Below, piece after piece: positions 47,302 to 56,865 of a DNA stretch of 64,000 bases (position 1 is its first letter; every line of letters starts with the position of its first letter). A program made the position numbers and the translations under genes. Below the pieces are notes generated by a model. The model ran no database searches and was not told the origin of the DNA. It was given only the letters and a program-made list of their open reading frames with translations. The DNA is taken from the NCBI GenBank assembly GCA_002162875.1, contig MABA01000008.1, positions 124,001 through 188,000 of the forward strand. Direction: 5' to 3'. Origin of the DNA: Rhodobacterales bacterium 52_120_T64. Its GTDB lineage: Bacteria > Pseudomonadota > Alphaproteobacteria > Rhodobacterales > Rhodobacteraceae.

Positions 47302-48065
47302 AGCCGTGGGCAGGGTTTCAGCCCATCGTTTGTAAGCAGAGATTGCGCTTCGTCTTCAAGGATCAGGCAGGACAAAAACCGCCCAAAAACGGCGCCCGTA
47401 TCAATAGCGATCCGGTTGCCGTGGTTTTCGACCATTTTAACAGGGGTGTGGCCGTGCACGACCGTAAAGCCGTGGTCCTTATTAGAGGATAAAAACGGTT
47501 CACGCATCCAGATCAGGTCATCAAGCGTTTGGTCTTCAAGTGCGGAATCTGGATTAATCCCGCCATGTACGAACAAGTAACTGCCTAGGCGAATGTAATG
47601 CTCCAAGTTCTTAAAGAACTGTAAATGCGCGTCAGGGAGAGCTGCAACGAACGCATCATGCACAGCTGAGGCATTCTCGGGGCTGGCGCCGGCAACACCG
47701 TATGAACGCAAGGTTTCGGCACCGCCGCCAAGTTCGTGTAGCCAGTGGATTTTGTTAACTTTGGGGCCGTTGGGACGGATCGGGACTGACCAATCTTTCC
47801 GGTAGGTCAAGAGCATCTCGTCGTGGTTCCCAAACAGCATGTGGGTATGGTGCGAAGCCGCACCCTCCGCGATCAAATTGTCGATGACCCCGCGGCTGTC
47901 AGCGCCACGGTCGATGTAATCGCCCAAATATATCACAACAGATTTAGGGTGTGGTCGATTTTGCAAATCCTGCTGGATATTTTTTTGAACTTGTTGCAGG
48001 TCCTGAAGGCAGCCGTGGATATCTCCAATCGCATATATCCGGTGCCCGTCCGTGTGGTTAGCCAT
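47298..48065 (-). CDS. Calcineurin-like metallophosphoesterase (Ser/Thr phosphatase type)
   Basis: A 255-residue PPP-family phosphatase. YAIGDIHGCLQDL, YLGDYIDRGADSRG, LFGNHDEML and VVHGHTPV are the metal-binding motifs in order, with FVHGGINPDSAL between. Bacterial relatives dephosphorylate proteins or hydrolyse Ap4A. GGGAG sits eight bases before the ATG at 48065. It converges with the EEP gene, tails overlapping by four bases. Confidence 0.9.
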   Translation of the reverse strand: MANHTDGHRIYAIGDIHGCLQDLQQVQKNIQQDLQNRPHPKSVVIYLGDYIDRGADSRGVIDNLIAEGAASHHTHMLFGNHDEMLLTYRKDWSVPIRPNGPKVNKIHWLHELGGGAETLRSYGVAGASPENASAVHDAFVAALPDAHLQFFKNLEHYIRLGSYLFVHGGINPDSALEDQTLDDLIWMREPFLSSNKDHGFTVVHGHTPVKMVENHGNRIAIDTGAVFGRFLSCLILEDEAQSLLTNDGLKPCPRL

Positions 48066-48104
48066 ACGCAAAACTCCCTTTGGGTATGCGTATGGCAGAC
48101 AGGT

Positions 48105-49010
48105 TCAGGAATGCAAGGATTGTTGCATTGCGACGTTCAACGGGGTTGATTTGAAATCGGGCAACAGGGCATTTAACGCAGATCCATCCAACTGATGGGG
48201 CTTGTTCCACAGATATCGCATGGCGACAACTTCGCGGATGACCGGCGAGAAGAGGCCAACGGCTGACATAAAACCCCAGGGAATGGTTTTGACCTTTAGG
48301 GTTTTGTCAGTGGCGGCTTCGACGGCTGTGATTAATTCTTCGCCGGTAAGTGCAAACCCAGCGAACGGGATATCCGCGAAACGGGGTAGGGTTTCGCGGA
48401 TTTCGCAAAGTTGGACGGCAGCGCGAGCCATGTCGGGCAGATAAGCCCATGCGTGGATTTGATCCGTCGGGCCGGGGTAGGTTATGATGCCTTTCGCGAC
48501 CTTGTTGGTGATCTGACTGTCGAACCAGTTTCCAGTTTTCTCGGCTTCTATGAAGTCGCCGCCGCGCAGAATGATTGTGCGAATGTTTGGCGCATCGCGA
48601 AAGCTACGCTCCATTTCAACACGCAACGCGCCTTTGCCTTCGATGGCGTTTTGTGGTGTGTCGGCGGATAGTACAGACGGCGGATTAACGCTGTAATTGT
48701 AAACGTTTCCTGGGATTAGCACCGTCGCACCGCTGGTGCGCGCCGCGGCAATCACGGACGCGGATAGAACAGGCAGTAGTTCTCGCCATTTATTGTAGGG
48801 TGGGTTTAGGGCGTTAACGATGACATCAAAGCCTTGAGAAGCATCGCTTAGCGCGACCGGATCACTAGCATCTGCCTCGATTACCTTGCCTTTGTGTGTT
48901 TTTCCCGGGCGAACAAGTGCGGTAACATCCCAACCAGCTTCGCTGAATGCCTTGTAAGTGGCACGCCCGAAGCGCCCGTTTGCGCCGAGAACTAATACTT
49001 TGTTTGTCAT
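48105..49010 (-). CDS. NAD(P)-binding epimerase/NmrA-like protein
   Basis: A 301-residue Rossmann-fold protein that starts NKVLVLGANGRFGRATYKAF (dinucleotide-binding glycine motif) and has VIVNALNPPYNKW and TIILRGGDFIEAE. It lacks the YxxxK dyad of true sugar epimerases in its usual place, more like atypical SDR/NmrA proteins. The ATG at 49010 has GGAGG six bases upstream. It is transcribed away from a LysR gene 94 bases off, the usual regulator-target arrangement. Confidence 0.82.
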   Translation of the reverse strand: MTNKVLVLGANGRFGRATYKAFSEAGWDVTALVRPGKTHKGKVIEADASDPVALSDASQGFDVIVNALNPPYNKWRELLPVLSASVIAAARTSGATVLIPGNVYNYSVNPPSVLSADTPQNAIEGKGALRVEMERSFRDAPNIRTIILRGGDFIEAEKTGNWFDSQITNKVAKGIITYPGPTDQIHAWAYLPDMARAAVQLCEIRETLPRFADIPFAGFALTGEELITAVEAATDKTLKVKTIPWGFMSAVGLFSPVIREVVAMRYLWNKPHQLDGSALNALLPDFKSTPLNVAMQQSLHS

Positions 49011-49104
49011 TTCGACCTCCATGAATTTTAAGATGTACCCAGTATGGTCCATTCAAATGTGAATGTACTTTGCCTAAATACGCAGGTCTGCTATTCATAA
49101 GTGT

Positions 49105-49998
49105 ATGAATATATCTTACCTCGACTGGACACATATCCAGGCCTTTCTTGCTGTAGCGGACACCGGATCGCTGTCCGCTGGTGCGCGTGCGCTTGGTTTA
49201 AGTCAGCCGACGTTGGGGCGTCAGGTGCATGCGGCTGAGAAATCGCTTGGCGTTGAATTGTTTCATCGTCGCTCGCATGGGCTTGATTTAACCTCGACGG
49301 GGCAGACATTGTTGGGCCCTGCAAAGGATATGCAAAAAGCTGCGGCTAAACTATCGCTTGCTGCAGAAGGTCGTGCCGAGGGGTTGCAAGGCATTGTGCG
49401 TATCACGGCATCAGAAGTAATATCGCATTTCTTGCTTCCACGGATGCTTGCGGGCATCCGAGCGGTTGAGCCAGAAATCGAGCTGGAATTATTCCCCTCC
49501 GACGAGCCAAAGAACCTGCTATTTCGCGAGGCCGACATTGCCGTTCGCATGTATCGCACGAAACAATTGGATATCATCACGCGCCACATAGGGAACATGA
49601 AAGTCGGGATGTTTGCTTCACGCGGGTATGTTGAAAAACGGGGGAAGCCGTCGCACCTTGACGAATTTATCACGCATGACTTCATTGGATATAATGGCAA
49701 CGACGCGATTATTTCGGGTATGCGTGAACTTGGTTTAGATGTGGATAAGCACTTCTTTAAGGTTCGCTGCGATCAACAAGTCGTCCACTGGGAGCTGGCA
49801 CGGGCTGGTTGTGGCATCGGTTTTTCGCAAGAATTCATCGGGCATGAAGACCCGGATATGGTGCAGATAATGCCGGAGTTACCGTTGCCTTCTCTGCCCG
49901 TTTGGTTAACGGCGCCGGAAGTTTTGCGGACTAATCCACGTATTCGGCGGGTGTTCGATTTGCTTGGCGAGAGCCTCAACGACATGGTGGATGCTTGA
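49105..49998 (+). CDS. LysR-family transcriptional regulator (divergent from epimerase gene)
   Basis: A 297-residue regulator with an N-terminal helix-turn-helix (AFLAVADTGSLSAGARALG, SQPTLGRQVHAAEK) and a substrate-binding domain from about residue 90. The 94-base gap to the divergent epimerase gene likely contains its binding site. The product resembles regulators that control one adjacent redox gene. Inducer unknown. Confidence 0.9.
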   Translation: MNISYLDWTHIQAFLAVADTGSLSAGARALGLSQPTLGRQVHAAEKSLGVELFHRRSHGLDLTSTGQTLLGPAKDMQKAAAKLSLAAEGRAEGLQGIVRITASEVISHFLLPRMLAGIRAVEPEIELELFPSDEPKNLLFREADIAVRMYRTKQLDIITRHIGNMKVGMFASRGYVEKRGKPSHLDEFITHDFIGYNGNDAIISGMRELGLDVDKHFFKVRCDQQVVHWELARAGCGIGFSQEFIGHEDPDMVQIMPELPLPSLPVWLTAPEVLRTNPRIRRVFDLLGESLNDMVDA

Positions 49999-50056
49999 CC
50001 CCGCGCGAGCAACACGATAGGCGATTTCTAACGGAATTTGAGCTAAGGATATGCAC

Positions 50057-51166
50057 ATGAACACTCCATCCCTTCTTATACTTGCAGGCGACGGCATCGG
50101 CCCCGAAGTAATGAGCGAAGTTAAGCGGATTATCACGTGGTACGGCAAGAACCGGGACATGGAATTCAACGTGTCCGAGGATCTGGTTGGCGGCGCAGCT
50201 TATGACGAACATGGCACGCCACTGACCGATGCAACTATGGCTAAAGCGCAGGAAGTCGATGCGGTTCTACTGGGCGCTGTTGGTGGTCCCGCTTACGATG
50301 ATCTGGACTTCAGCGTAAAGCCAGAGCGCGGGTTGCTGCGTCTTCGTAAAGAAATGGATTTGTATTCAAACTTGCGCCCGGCGCAGTGTTTCGATGCGTT
50401 GGCAGATTTCTCTTCGTTGAAGAAAGACATCGTTGCTGGCCTTGATATCATGATCGTTCGCGAGCTGACTTCGGGTTCGTATTTTGGTGAACCACGCGGT
50501 ATTTTCGATCTGCCGAATGGCGAGCGTGAAGGCATCAACACACAACGTTACACCACCAGCGAGATCCGCCGCGTGGCGCGGTCGGCGTTTGAATTGGCCC
50601 GTAAGCGCGACAACAAAGTGTGTTCGATGGAAAAAGCCAACGTGATGGAGAGCGGCATATTGTGGCGTGAAGAAGTCACTTGGGTACATGAAAACGAGTA
50701 CCCCGACGTGGAGCTTTCACACATGTATGCCGACAACGGCGCGATGCAGCTGGTTCGTTGGCCAAAGCAGTTTGACGTTATCGTAACGGACAACCTGTTC
50801 GGGGATATTCTGTCTGATTGCGCAGCCATGCTGACAGGTTCGTTGGGGATGTTGCCATCCGCGAGCCTCGGATTGCCAATGGAAAACGGACGCCCGAAAG
50901 CGATGTACGAACCGGTACATGGTTCTGCGCCAGATATTACGGGTCAAGGCAAGGCCAACCCGATCGCTTGTATCTTGTCCTTCGCGATGGCGCTTCGCTA
51001 TTCGTTCAATGACGGCGACGAGGCGACGCGGCTTGAGGAAGCTGTCGAGAAAGTTCTTGCCGATGGTGCGCGTACACCGGATTTGCTTGGCGAAGAGGGC
51101 GGCACGCCAATCACTACCGTTGCAATGGGTGACGCAATTCTGGCGGCGCTGGACGCCAGCCTTTAA
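50057..51166 (+). CDS. leuB: 3-Isopropylmalate dehydrogenase
   Basis: NAD-dependent oxidative decarboxylation in leucine synthesis, 369 residues. [13 protein letters not shown], the Arg-rich [15 protein letters not shown], and [15 protein letters not shown] with [12 protein letters not shown] are the classical substrate and metal residues. AAGGA lies eight bases before the ATG at 50057, better than the ATG at 50051. It is separated from leuCD by five unrelated genes. Confidence 0.96.
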   Translation: MNTPSLLILAGDGIGPEVMSEVKRIITWYGKNRDMEFNVSEDLVGGAAYDEHGTPLTDATMAKAQEVDAVLLGAVGGPAYDDLDFSVKPERGLLRLRKEMDLYSNLRPAQCFDALADFSSLKKDIVAGLDIMIVRELTSGSYFGEPRGIFDLPNGEREGINTQRYTTSEIRRVARSAFELARKRDNKVCSMEKANVMESGILWREEVTWVHENEYPDVELSHMYADNGAMQLVRWPKQFDVIVTDNLFGDILSDCAAMLTGSLGMLPSASLGLPMENGRPKAMYEPVHGSAPDITGQGKANPIACILSFAMALRYSFNDGDEATRLEEAVEKVLADGARTPDLLGEEGGTPITTVAMGDAILAALDASL

Positions 51167-51180
51167 GGCGAAATATTATT

Positions 51181-51225
51181 GCGTAGCCCGTTAACTTTTA
51201 CCGGTTTTCCGGAATTCGGGCTATG
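51181..51225. terminator. Inverted repeat after leuB, possible terminator or cruciform
   Basis: GCGTAGCCCG (51181-51190) pairs with CGGGCTATGC (51216-51225), nine of ten bases, around a loop that itself has CCGGttttCCGG. No T tract follows in the plus direction, so efficient intrinsic termination is uncertain. It lies 14 bases after the leuB stop. Confidence 0.5.
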
Positions 51226-51258
51226 CACAACACGTACACAACGCGTGCACAACCGGTA
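51226..51258. repeat. Three tandem 11-bp repeats downstream of leuB
   Basis: CACAACACGTA, CACAACGCGTG and CACAACCGGTA follow each other without gaps; positions 1-6 are identical in all three and the second half varies. The period of about one helical turn suggests a protein-binding array. This begins exactly where the inverted repeat ends. Confidence 0.75.
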
Positions 51259-51551
51259 TGCATACTAAATGACTCAAGATTGTTAACCTATTCATAAATG
51301 AATAGCTGCGGTTAAAGTTGAAGAATTGGTTAAGGTAGGGTGGCCTGGTTTCGGGTGTTGGGGGCTTGTGCAAAACGAAGGGTTTGAGGCCGAAGCGGCC
51401 GATATTCGAATTTCAACACGTGTCAGCTTTGCAGTACTTCCGGCACATAATTTGACAAAATCAACTAAAGATAATCAAATAAATTTATCTTGCGTCCGAA
51501 GACAGCTTAGCGACTTGCTATAGTTGGCAAAGCCAAGGGAGGAGTAAATTT
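51259..51551. other. Non-coding stretch before the sulfurtransferase gene
   Basis: Together with the inverted repeat and tandem repeats it makes a 385-base gap. It is more AT-rich than its surroundings, especially in the last 100 bases (ACATAATTTGACAAAATCAACTAAAG region), which probably holds the sulfurtransferase promoter. A 65-codon frame at 51326-51523 has no protein-like features. I see no tRNA or clear small RNA. Confidence 0.5.
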
Positions 51552-52379
51552 ATGACTGATGCATTAGTTGATACTAACTGGGTGGCAAAGCATGTAAACG
51601 ATTCAAACGTTCGTCTGATCGAAATAGATTGGGATGGGCTGGAAGATTACAACACTGGCCACATTCCCGGGGCAATAGGCTGGAACTGGAAGTCAGCACT
51701 TTGGGACCAAACTGATAGGCAATTCCCAACAGATGATGACTTTTGCGCTCGGATGTCGAATGCCGGTGTCAGTAACAACACAACGGTTGTTTTCTATGGA
51801 GCTCCCGTTCAATTCGGGACCTATGCTTGGTGGGTCCTAAAGCTATTCGGGCACACCGATGTAAGGATACTCGACGGTGGGCAAGTGAAGTGGGAAAAAG
51901 AAGGTCGCCCAATTGCCAAAGACATACCCGAAATTGTCTTAGAAAAATACACCATTAAGAACAAACGCATGGAAATCAGAGCTGGAAGAGATCATGTTCT
52001 GGCCGAAATGAATAATTCAAACTGCTCAATTTTGGATCATCGCTCTGGTGAAGAATATTCTGGTTCACGAGTAGGTCTTCCGGGTAAACTTGACGTCGGT
52101 GCCGAGCGATATGGTCGCATACCCGGCGCAACGCATGTCCCATTTGATTCCCTCCTAAATGACGACACGACATTTAAGACAATAGATCAGTTAACGTATA
52201 TCATTGGTTCATTGGTCCCGGACAAGTCGGGGCAGATTATCTCGTATTGCCGACTAGCGCATCGTGCAACATTGGCCAGTTTCGTAATGACTGAACTTCT
52301 GGGGTACAAAAATGTTCGAGTCTATGACGGTTCTTGGACGGAATGGGGCAGCATCGTAGGTGTTCCCATTGAGCGTTAG
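51552..52379 (+). CDS. Two-domain rhodanese-type sulfurtransferase
   Basis: A 275-residue tandem rhodanese: the N-terminal inactive domain (RLIEIDWDGLEDYNTGHIPGA to VRILDGGQVKW) and the C-terminal catalytic domain with Cys233 in SYCRLAHRATL. The active loop C-R-L-A-H-R-A differs from both the thiosulfate (CRKGVT) and mercaptopyruvate (CGSGVT) types. Cytoplasmic, monocistronic, with GGGAGGAG upstream of the ATG. Codon use and flanks look more AT-rich than the rest of the window. Confidence 0.88.
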   Translation: MTDALVDTNWVAKHVNDSNVRLIEIDWDGLEDYNTGHIPGAIGWNWKSALWDQTDRQFPTDDDFCARMSNAGVSNNTTVVFYGAPVQFGTYAWWVLKLFGHTDVRILDGGQVKWEKEGRPIAKDIPEIVLEKYTIKNKRMEIRAGRDHVLAEMNNSNCSILDHRSGEEYSGSRVGLPGKLDVGAERYGRIPGATHVPFDSLLNDDTTFKTIDQLTYIIGSLVPDKSGQIISYCRLAHRATLASFVMTELLGYKNVRVYDGSWTEWGSIVGVPIER

Positions 52380-52567
52380 AAAGAATTAAGTCTTTGGGCA
52401 AAACCACCAAAAAGTGTTTGTTTTAAACGTCAGAGGTTACAACTGTTTTGTCTGCAAGACATTTCCGAAAGCGTGCAAATAGTAACGCAAGTTGAACGAC
52501 AACTAAGTCCGCATAGCTGCCCTTGCCAACATCGGTGCAAACCTTCGGATGAGGTGGTAACCCAACA

Positions 52568-52924
52568 CTACATCAAAGCGATGACAATGCCCTCGTGGGT
52601 CCAGCCGTCGCTGTTGCAATGACCGCGGACGATTATGTATTCGACCCCCGCTGGAATCTTGACGCCGTTGACTTGTGTGGTCACGTGTTTGGCGCCGATG
52701 CTGGGCTTCGGAATTTCGGCGGTTTCGAGTTGGACCTCGTCGGGCGTGAAAATCGCAATGCTATCCAACATATGCTCGCTACTGATATCCGCGTGATGCA
52801 CGGTAACGTCGAAGCTCCATAATCCGTCTGACTGGGTCGCCTTAACCATCAGTACTTCGACCTCTTCCGCGACGGCGGGTAGGGCAAGGATGAATGTTAA
52901 TAGAATGACGAATATCGACTTCAA
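52568..52924 (-). CDS. Small secreted protein of unknown function
   Basis: A 118-residue protein with a clear signal peptide (MKSIFVILLTFILALPAVA-EE). The mature part, LWSFDVTVHHADISSEHMLDSIAIFTPD then VNGVKIPAGVEYIIVRGHC, reads like a beta-sandwich of the type found in many roseobacter secreted proteins, from memory. One Cys. No function can be given. The 188 bases to the sulfurtransferase gene contain nothing I recognise. Confidence 0.65.
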   Translation of the reverse strand: MKSIFVILLTFILALPAVAEEVEVLMVKATQSDGLWSFDVTVHHADISSEHMLDSIAIFTPDEVQLETAEIPKPSIGAKHVTTQVNGVKIPAGVEYIIVRGHCNSDGWTHEGIVIALM

Positions 52925-53199
52925 TGGTGGCTCCGGTTTTGGTTGCGTGGATGATTGTTACCATAGTGCCGAATGAAATGCAGATCACATTCTTGTAAGG
53001 ATTCGTGATTATTATCTAGGTACAAGAGTACGGGAGCCGTCGCCAGCAGACTGACAGATGGCAGCTATGGCAGTTGATTTTGCCAATGAATCTCCAAAAT
53101 TCTGACTTAGTGTTGCAGGAACACCGCAGTTGCCCTTTCACAATCGCATAGAAATCGCTAAGAGCGCGGTGTTGAACCCCCAATTTCAGGAGAAAAATC

Positions 53200-54222
53200 T
53201 TGGGTTACCGAATCGTCGTCGTTGGCGCCACTGGCAATGTGGGCCGTGAAATGTTGAACATCCTTGATGAACGCGAGTTCCCGATCGATGAGCTTGCCGT
53301 GCTTGCAAGCCGTCGCTCGCTTGGTACGGAAGTTGCATTTGGCGAGAAGACGTTGAAGACGGGCGATCTGGATACGTTTGATTTTACGGGTTGGGACATG
53401 GCGTTGTTCGCCGTTGGATCCGACGCAACCAAAAAGTATGCACCCGTCGCTGCAAAAGCGGGTTGTGTCGTAATCGATAATAGTTCGCTTTACCGCTATG
53501 ATCCGATGGTGCCGCTGATCGTTCCCGAAGTGAACCCTGATGCGGTCATGGATTATTCCAAGAAAAACATCATCGCCAACCCGAATTGTTCCACCGCGCA
53601 GATGGTTGTGGCGTTGAAGCCATTGCACGATCGCGCGACGATCAAGCGGGTAGTTGTGTCCACCTATCAGTCGGTTTCCGGCGGTGGCAAGGACGCGATG
53701 GACGAGCTGTGGATGCAGACCAAAGGCATGTATGTCCCAGGGCAAGAACGAGTGCCGGAAATTTTCACAAAACAGATTGCGTTCAACGTGATTCCACATA
53801 TCGACGTGTTCATGGACAGCGGCGATACGAAAGAAGAGTGGAAGATGGTTGCCGAGACCAAGAAGATCGTTGATCCAAAAATCAAGGTTACCGCGACGTG
53901 CGTGCGGGTTCCGGTTTTCGTCGGGCATTCCGAAGCGATCAACATCGAGTTTGAAGATTTTCTGGATGAAGATGAAGCGCGGGAAATTCTACGCGAGGCA
54001 CCGGGGATTCTGGTTGTCGATAAGCGCGAAGACGGCGGGTACGTCACCCCTATCGAGAGCGTCGGTGAATACGCCACGTATATCAGCCGTATCCGGCAGG
54101 ATGTGACGGTTGAAAACGGCCTGAATCTTTGGTGCGTTTCTGACAACTTGCGCAAGGGCGCGGCGTTGAACGCCGTTCAGATCGCGGAGCTGTTAGGGCG
54201 ACGTGTTCTGAAAAAAGGTTAA
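53200..54222 (+). CDS. asd: Aspartate-semialdehyde dehydrogenase
   Basis: Reduces aspartyl phosphate to the semialdehyde, the branch point for lysine, threonine and methionine. The 340-residue protein has the NADP motif VVGATGNVGREML, the nucleophile Cys130 in NPNCSTAQMVV, and HSEAINIEF with the acid-base His. The start is a TTG at 53200 with AGGAGAAA upstream, since homologues begin MGYRVVVVGATG and no ATG fits. The 275-base gap upstream (52925-53199) contains no gene that I can support. Confidence 0.95.
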   Translation: MGYRIVVVGATGNVGREMLNILDEREFPIDELAVLASRRSLGTEVAFGEKTLKTGDLDTFDFTGWDMALFAVGSDATKKYAPVAAKAGCVVIDNSSLYRYDPMVPLIVPEVNPDAVMDYSKKNIIANPNCSTAQMVVALKPLHDRATIKRVVVSTYQSVSGGGKDAMDELWMQTKGMYVPGQERVPEIFTKQIAFNVIPHIDVFMDSGDTKEEWKMVAETKKIVDPKIKVTATCVRVPVFVGHSEAINIEFEDFLDEDEAREILREAPGILVVDKREDGGYVTPIESVGEYATYISRIRQDVTVENGLNLWCVSDNLRKGAALNAVQIAELLGRRVLKKG

Positions 54223-54229
54223 TAATCAA

Positions 54230-54255
54230 GGGCGGCCAATTTGGTCGCCCTTTTT
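54230..54255 (+). terminator. Intrinsic terminator of asd
   Basis: GGGCGGCC, loop AATTT, GGTCGCCC forms eight pairs (one G-T), followed by TTTTT. It lies eight bases after the asd stop and just before the convergent carbonic anhydrase gene ends. Confidence 0.92.
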
Positions 54256-54256
54256 G

Positions 54257-54910
54257 CTAAACGCGCTGGAAATCTTCGGTTTCGGCGTTGTAAAATTCTA
54301 ACCCGCCATCCCGAATATCGTTCCATATCCCGTGCAGGGAAAGGGTGTCGTTTTCGACCGCTTCCTGGATGAACGGGAATGTCATCAGGTTTTCCAGACT
54401 TACCAGCACGCCTTGTTTTTCGAGCGCGGTCTGACGTTCTTCGTCGGTAATATCCAAATCTTTGATGCGCTCGAATCCGGGGCGAAGAATATCCATCCAG
54501 CGGCCGATAAAACTGGAGGTTTCTTCAAGTTCCGGCGCATTGCCACAGCACATGTCGAGGCAACCGGCAACGCCACCGCAGTCGGAATGCCCGACAACGA
54601 TCAAGTTGGCGACATTCAAGTATTTTACTGCGTATTCGATTGCCGCCGAAGTACCGTGGAAGTCTTCGGATGGTGTATAAACCGGGACGAGATTGGCGAT
54701 GTTCCGGTGAATGAAAAATTCGCCGGTTTCCGCGCCAAAAATTGCCGTTACATGCACGCGGCTGTCGCAGCACGAAATGATCATAGCGCGAGGGCGTTGG
54801 CCTTCATCGGCCAATCGCGCGTACCAAGCTTTGTTTTCCTGAAACTGCGTTGCACGCCAACCGGCATAGCGTTTGGCGAGGTAAGTTGGCAGCGGTTTTG
54901 CGTTTTTCAT
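54257..54910 (-). CDS. Beta-class carbonic anhydrase
   Basis: Interconverts CO2 and bicarbonate. The 217-residue protein has the zinc ligands Cys47 (IISCCDSRVHV, the CxDSR motif) and His108-x-x-Cys111 (VVGHSDCGGV). The ATG at 54910 follows AAGGAG; the frame extends 17 codons further into AT-poor basic sequence with no site. Convergent with asd, sharing its terminator region. Confidence 0.94.
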   Translation of the reverse strand: MKNAKPLPTYLAKRYAGWRATQFQENKAWYARLADEGQRPRAMIISCCDSRVHVTAIFGAETGEFFIHRNIANLVPVYTPSEDFHGTSAAIEYAVKYLNVANLIVVGHSDCGGVAGCLDMCCGNAPELEETSSFIGRWMDILRPGFERIKDLDITDEERQTALEKQGVLVSLENLMTFPFIQEAVENDTLSLHGIWNDIRDGGLEFYNAETEDFQRV

Positions 54911-55038
54911 TACACGGCTCCTTCTTTTCCCCCTTTTGCGGGGTTTTAACGGAATTTTCAAGGACTGGATGCCTGATAACCTTTTTTTCAGATTTATCCA
55001 CTAGATTCGATTTTGCGAGAGTAGAGGGGAAATATGAG

Positions 55039-55416
55039 ATGGGACAAATATACCATATTTGTGCGGCGCAAGCCGTGGGTGTAGGCGTGGACTACGAGGT
55101 TATCGACAGATTAAAAGCAACGGTAGGAGATGCGAAATACGAAGAAATCACCGAACGGTCGGCGTTTCAACTGGCTGACCTGCTGGGAAGGTTGGAGCGC
55201 GCCCTTCGGGAGGTGGATATGACAATGTGTTATCGCCTTGCATTGAACATTTGCGGCGTTGCCAGCCAGATTGGGCTGGTCGATGTAGCGGGCGTCGCAT
55301 CGGATGTTATGACGTGCACGACGAAAGGCAACATGGAGGCATTATCGGCGGTCACTGGTCGTTTAAACCGAGTTGCAGAGGCGTCTTTGTTTTCGGTTTT
55401 CGAATTGGAGGTATAA
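55039..55416 (+). CDS. Helical conserved hypothetical protein, Hpt-like fold possible
   Basis: A 125-residue cytoplasmic protein with several long helices (IDRLKATVGDAKYEEI, FQLADLLGRLERALREVD, ALNICGVASQIGLVDVAGVAS). The spacing resembles histidine phosphotransfer bundles, but the phosphorylated His motif is absent, so any relation is structural guesswork. The ATG at 55039 is picked because the upstream part of the frame looks non-coding and overlaps the carbonic anhydrase gene. Roseobacters carry similar proteins, from memory. Confidence 0.65.
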   Translation: MGQIYHICAAQAVGVGVDYEVIDRLKATVGDAKYEEITERSAFQLADLLGRLERALREVDMTMCYRLALNICGVASQIGLVDVAGVASDVMTCTTKGNMEALSAVTGRLNRVAEASLFSVFELEV

Positions 55417-55482
55417 GCGGGTCTTGCGGTTCTGGCTCGGGGGGATAGGTTGTCGGTAACTTTCTTGATTGGAGATTCCCTA

Positions 55483-56865
55483 ATGGCCGACCGTTTTGCT
55501 AATACCGCGCAATCTACACAACCCATTCCAGTTCATGCGGTTGGTAAGGGTGGCGATTATCCGGCGGATATTACTGCAACGCAACGAGATTGGCTGAAAG
55601 CAACCGGATTTTCGGGCGCTTTGGGTGAAGTTTCTTTACTGCCGGATGGCGGCGCGATTGCCGCGGTGTTGGTTGGTTGGGGAACAACGGCCACGCGGGC
55701 ACGTGGGCGCTTCCATCTGGCGATCGCGGCGCAGAAATTGCCGGTAGGCGTCTATCGGATCGCGTCGGGAATTCCAGATGAAGATCTGGAAAACGAAGTA
55801 CTGGGGTGGTTGATGTCAAACTATCGCTTTTCGAAATACCGGGATGCGGGGGCAGTTAAGGCGATTTTGAGTGCGCCAGATGGCATTGATGTGAAACGTG
55901 TCGAGGCGATGGTCGAGGGCGACGCTTTGGCGCGTGATTTAATTAACACGCCTGCGTCGGACATGGGGCCGGATGCACTGGAAGCGGCATTTCGTGCGTT
56001 GGGCGAGCAGCACGGGGCTGAAGTGTCGGTTATCAAGGGCGCGGCATTGCTGACGGAGAACTTGCCGCTGATACATGCGGTTGGTCGGGCCTCGGATCAG
56101 GCGCCTCGGTTGCTTGATATGCGTTGGGGGGACCTCGGCGCGCCGACGGTGACGCTTGTAGGTAAGGGTGTTTGCTTTGATACGGGTGGGTTGAATATCA
56201 AACCCGGGGCGTCGATGGGGTTGATGAAAAAGGACATGGGTGGCAGTGCCAATGTGATGGCGCTGGCGCATATGGTCATGGCACTGAAACTGCCGGTACG
56301 CCTGCGGGTGCTGGTTCCGGCAGTAGAGAATTCGGTTTCGGCAGGGGCGTTCAGACCGCAAGACATTTTGAACAGTCGTAAAGGCTTGACCGTCGAAGTG
56401 AACAATACGGATGCCGAAGGGCGGTTGGTTCTTGCGGATGCATTGGCTGTCGCGGACGAGGAAACACCCGATTTACTGCTGTGTCTGGCGACGTTAACAG
56501 GCGCTGCGCGGGTTGCTCTGGGGCCGGATTTGCCGCCGTTTTACACAGATAACGACGAGTTGGCGGCGGATATTGGCACGGCGGCTGACCGTTCGGCTGA
56601 TCCTTTGTGGCGAATGCCATTCTGGGACCCTTACGAGCCGAATCTTGAGCCGGGCATCGCGGATTTGGACAATGCTCCAGCGGGGGGTATGGCAGGGTCG
56701 ATAAATGCGGCATTGTTCTTGCGACGTTTTGTGGAGAATTCATCGGCGTTTGCCCATTTCGACATATATGGTTGGACACCTGTCGCCAAACCTGCACGTT
56801 CCAAAGGCGGGGCGTGCCAGTCGGCGCGGGCGTTGTTGGCAGTAATTGAAAAGCGGGTGGGTTGA
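55483..56865 (+). CDS. M17 leucyl aminopeptidase-family protein
   Basis: A 460-residue dimetal aminopeptidase. The catalytic domain has GKGVCFDTGGLNIKP, MKKDMGGSANVM, and the signature NTDAEGRLVLADAL, with the metal-binding Asp and Glu. The N-terminal domain (residues 1-150) is shortened and divergent compared with E. coli PepA. TTGGAGA precedes the ATG at 55483. The next gene starts at its stop codon (TGATGG). Confidence 0.92.
   Translation: MADRFANTAQSTQPIPVHAVGKGGDYPADITATQRDWLKATGFSGALGEVSLLPDGGAIAAVLVGWGTTATRARGRFHLAIAAQKLPVGVYRIASGIPDEDLENEVLGWLMSNYRFSKYRDAGAVKAILSAPDGIDVKRVEAMVEGDALARDLINTPASDMGPDALEAAFRALGEQHGAEVSVIKGAALLTENLPLIHAVGRASDQAPRLLDMRWGDLGAPTVTLVGKGVCFDTGGLNIKPGASMGLMKKDMGGSANVMALAHMVMALKLPVRLRVLVPAVENSVSAGAFRPQDILNSRKGLTVEVNNTDAEGRLVLADALAVADEETPDLLLCLATLTGAARVALGPDLPPFYTDNDELAADIGTAADRSADPLWRMPFWDPYEPNLEPGIADLDNAPAGGMAGSINAALFLRRFVENSSAFAHFDIYGWTPVAKPARSKGGACQSARALLAVIEKRVG

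Noticed and set aside
51326-51523. 65-codon frame between leuB and the sulfurtransferase
   Set aside because: No ribosome site, no recognisable pattern, and AT-rich composition; most likely non-coding.
53158-53928. 256-codon minus-strand open frame
   Set aside because: Antisense to asd, rich in His and Arg; no start signal.
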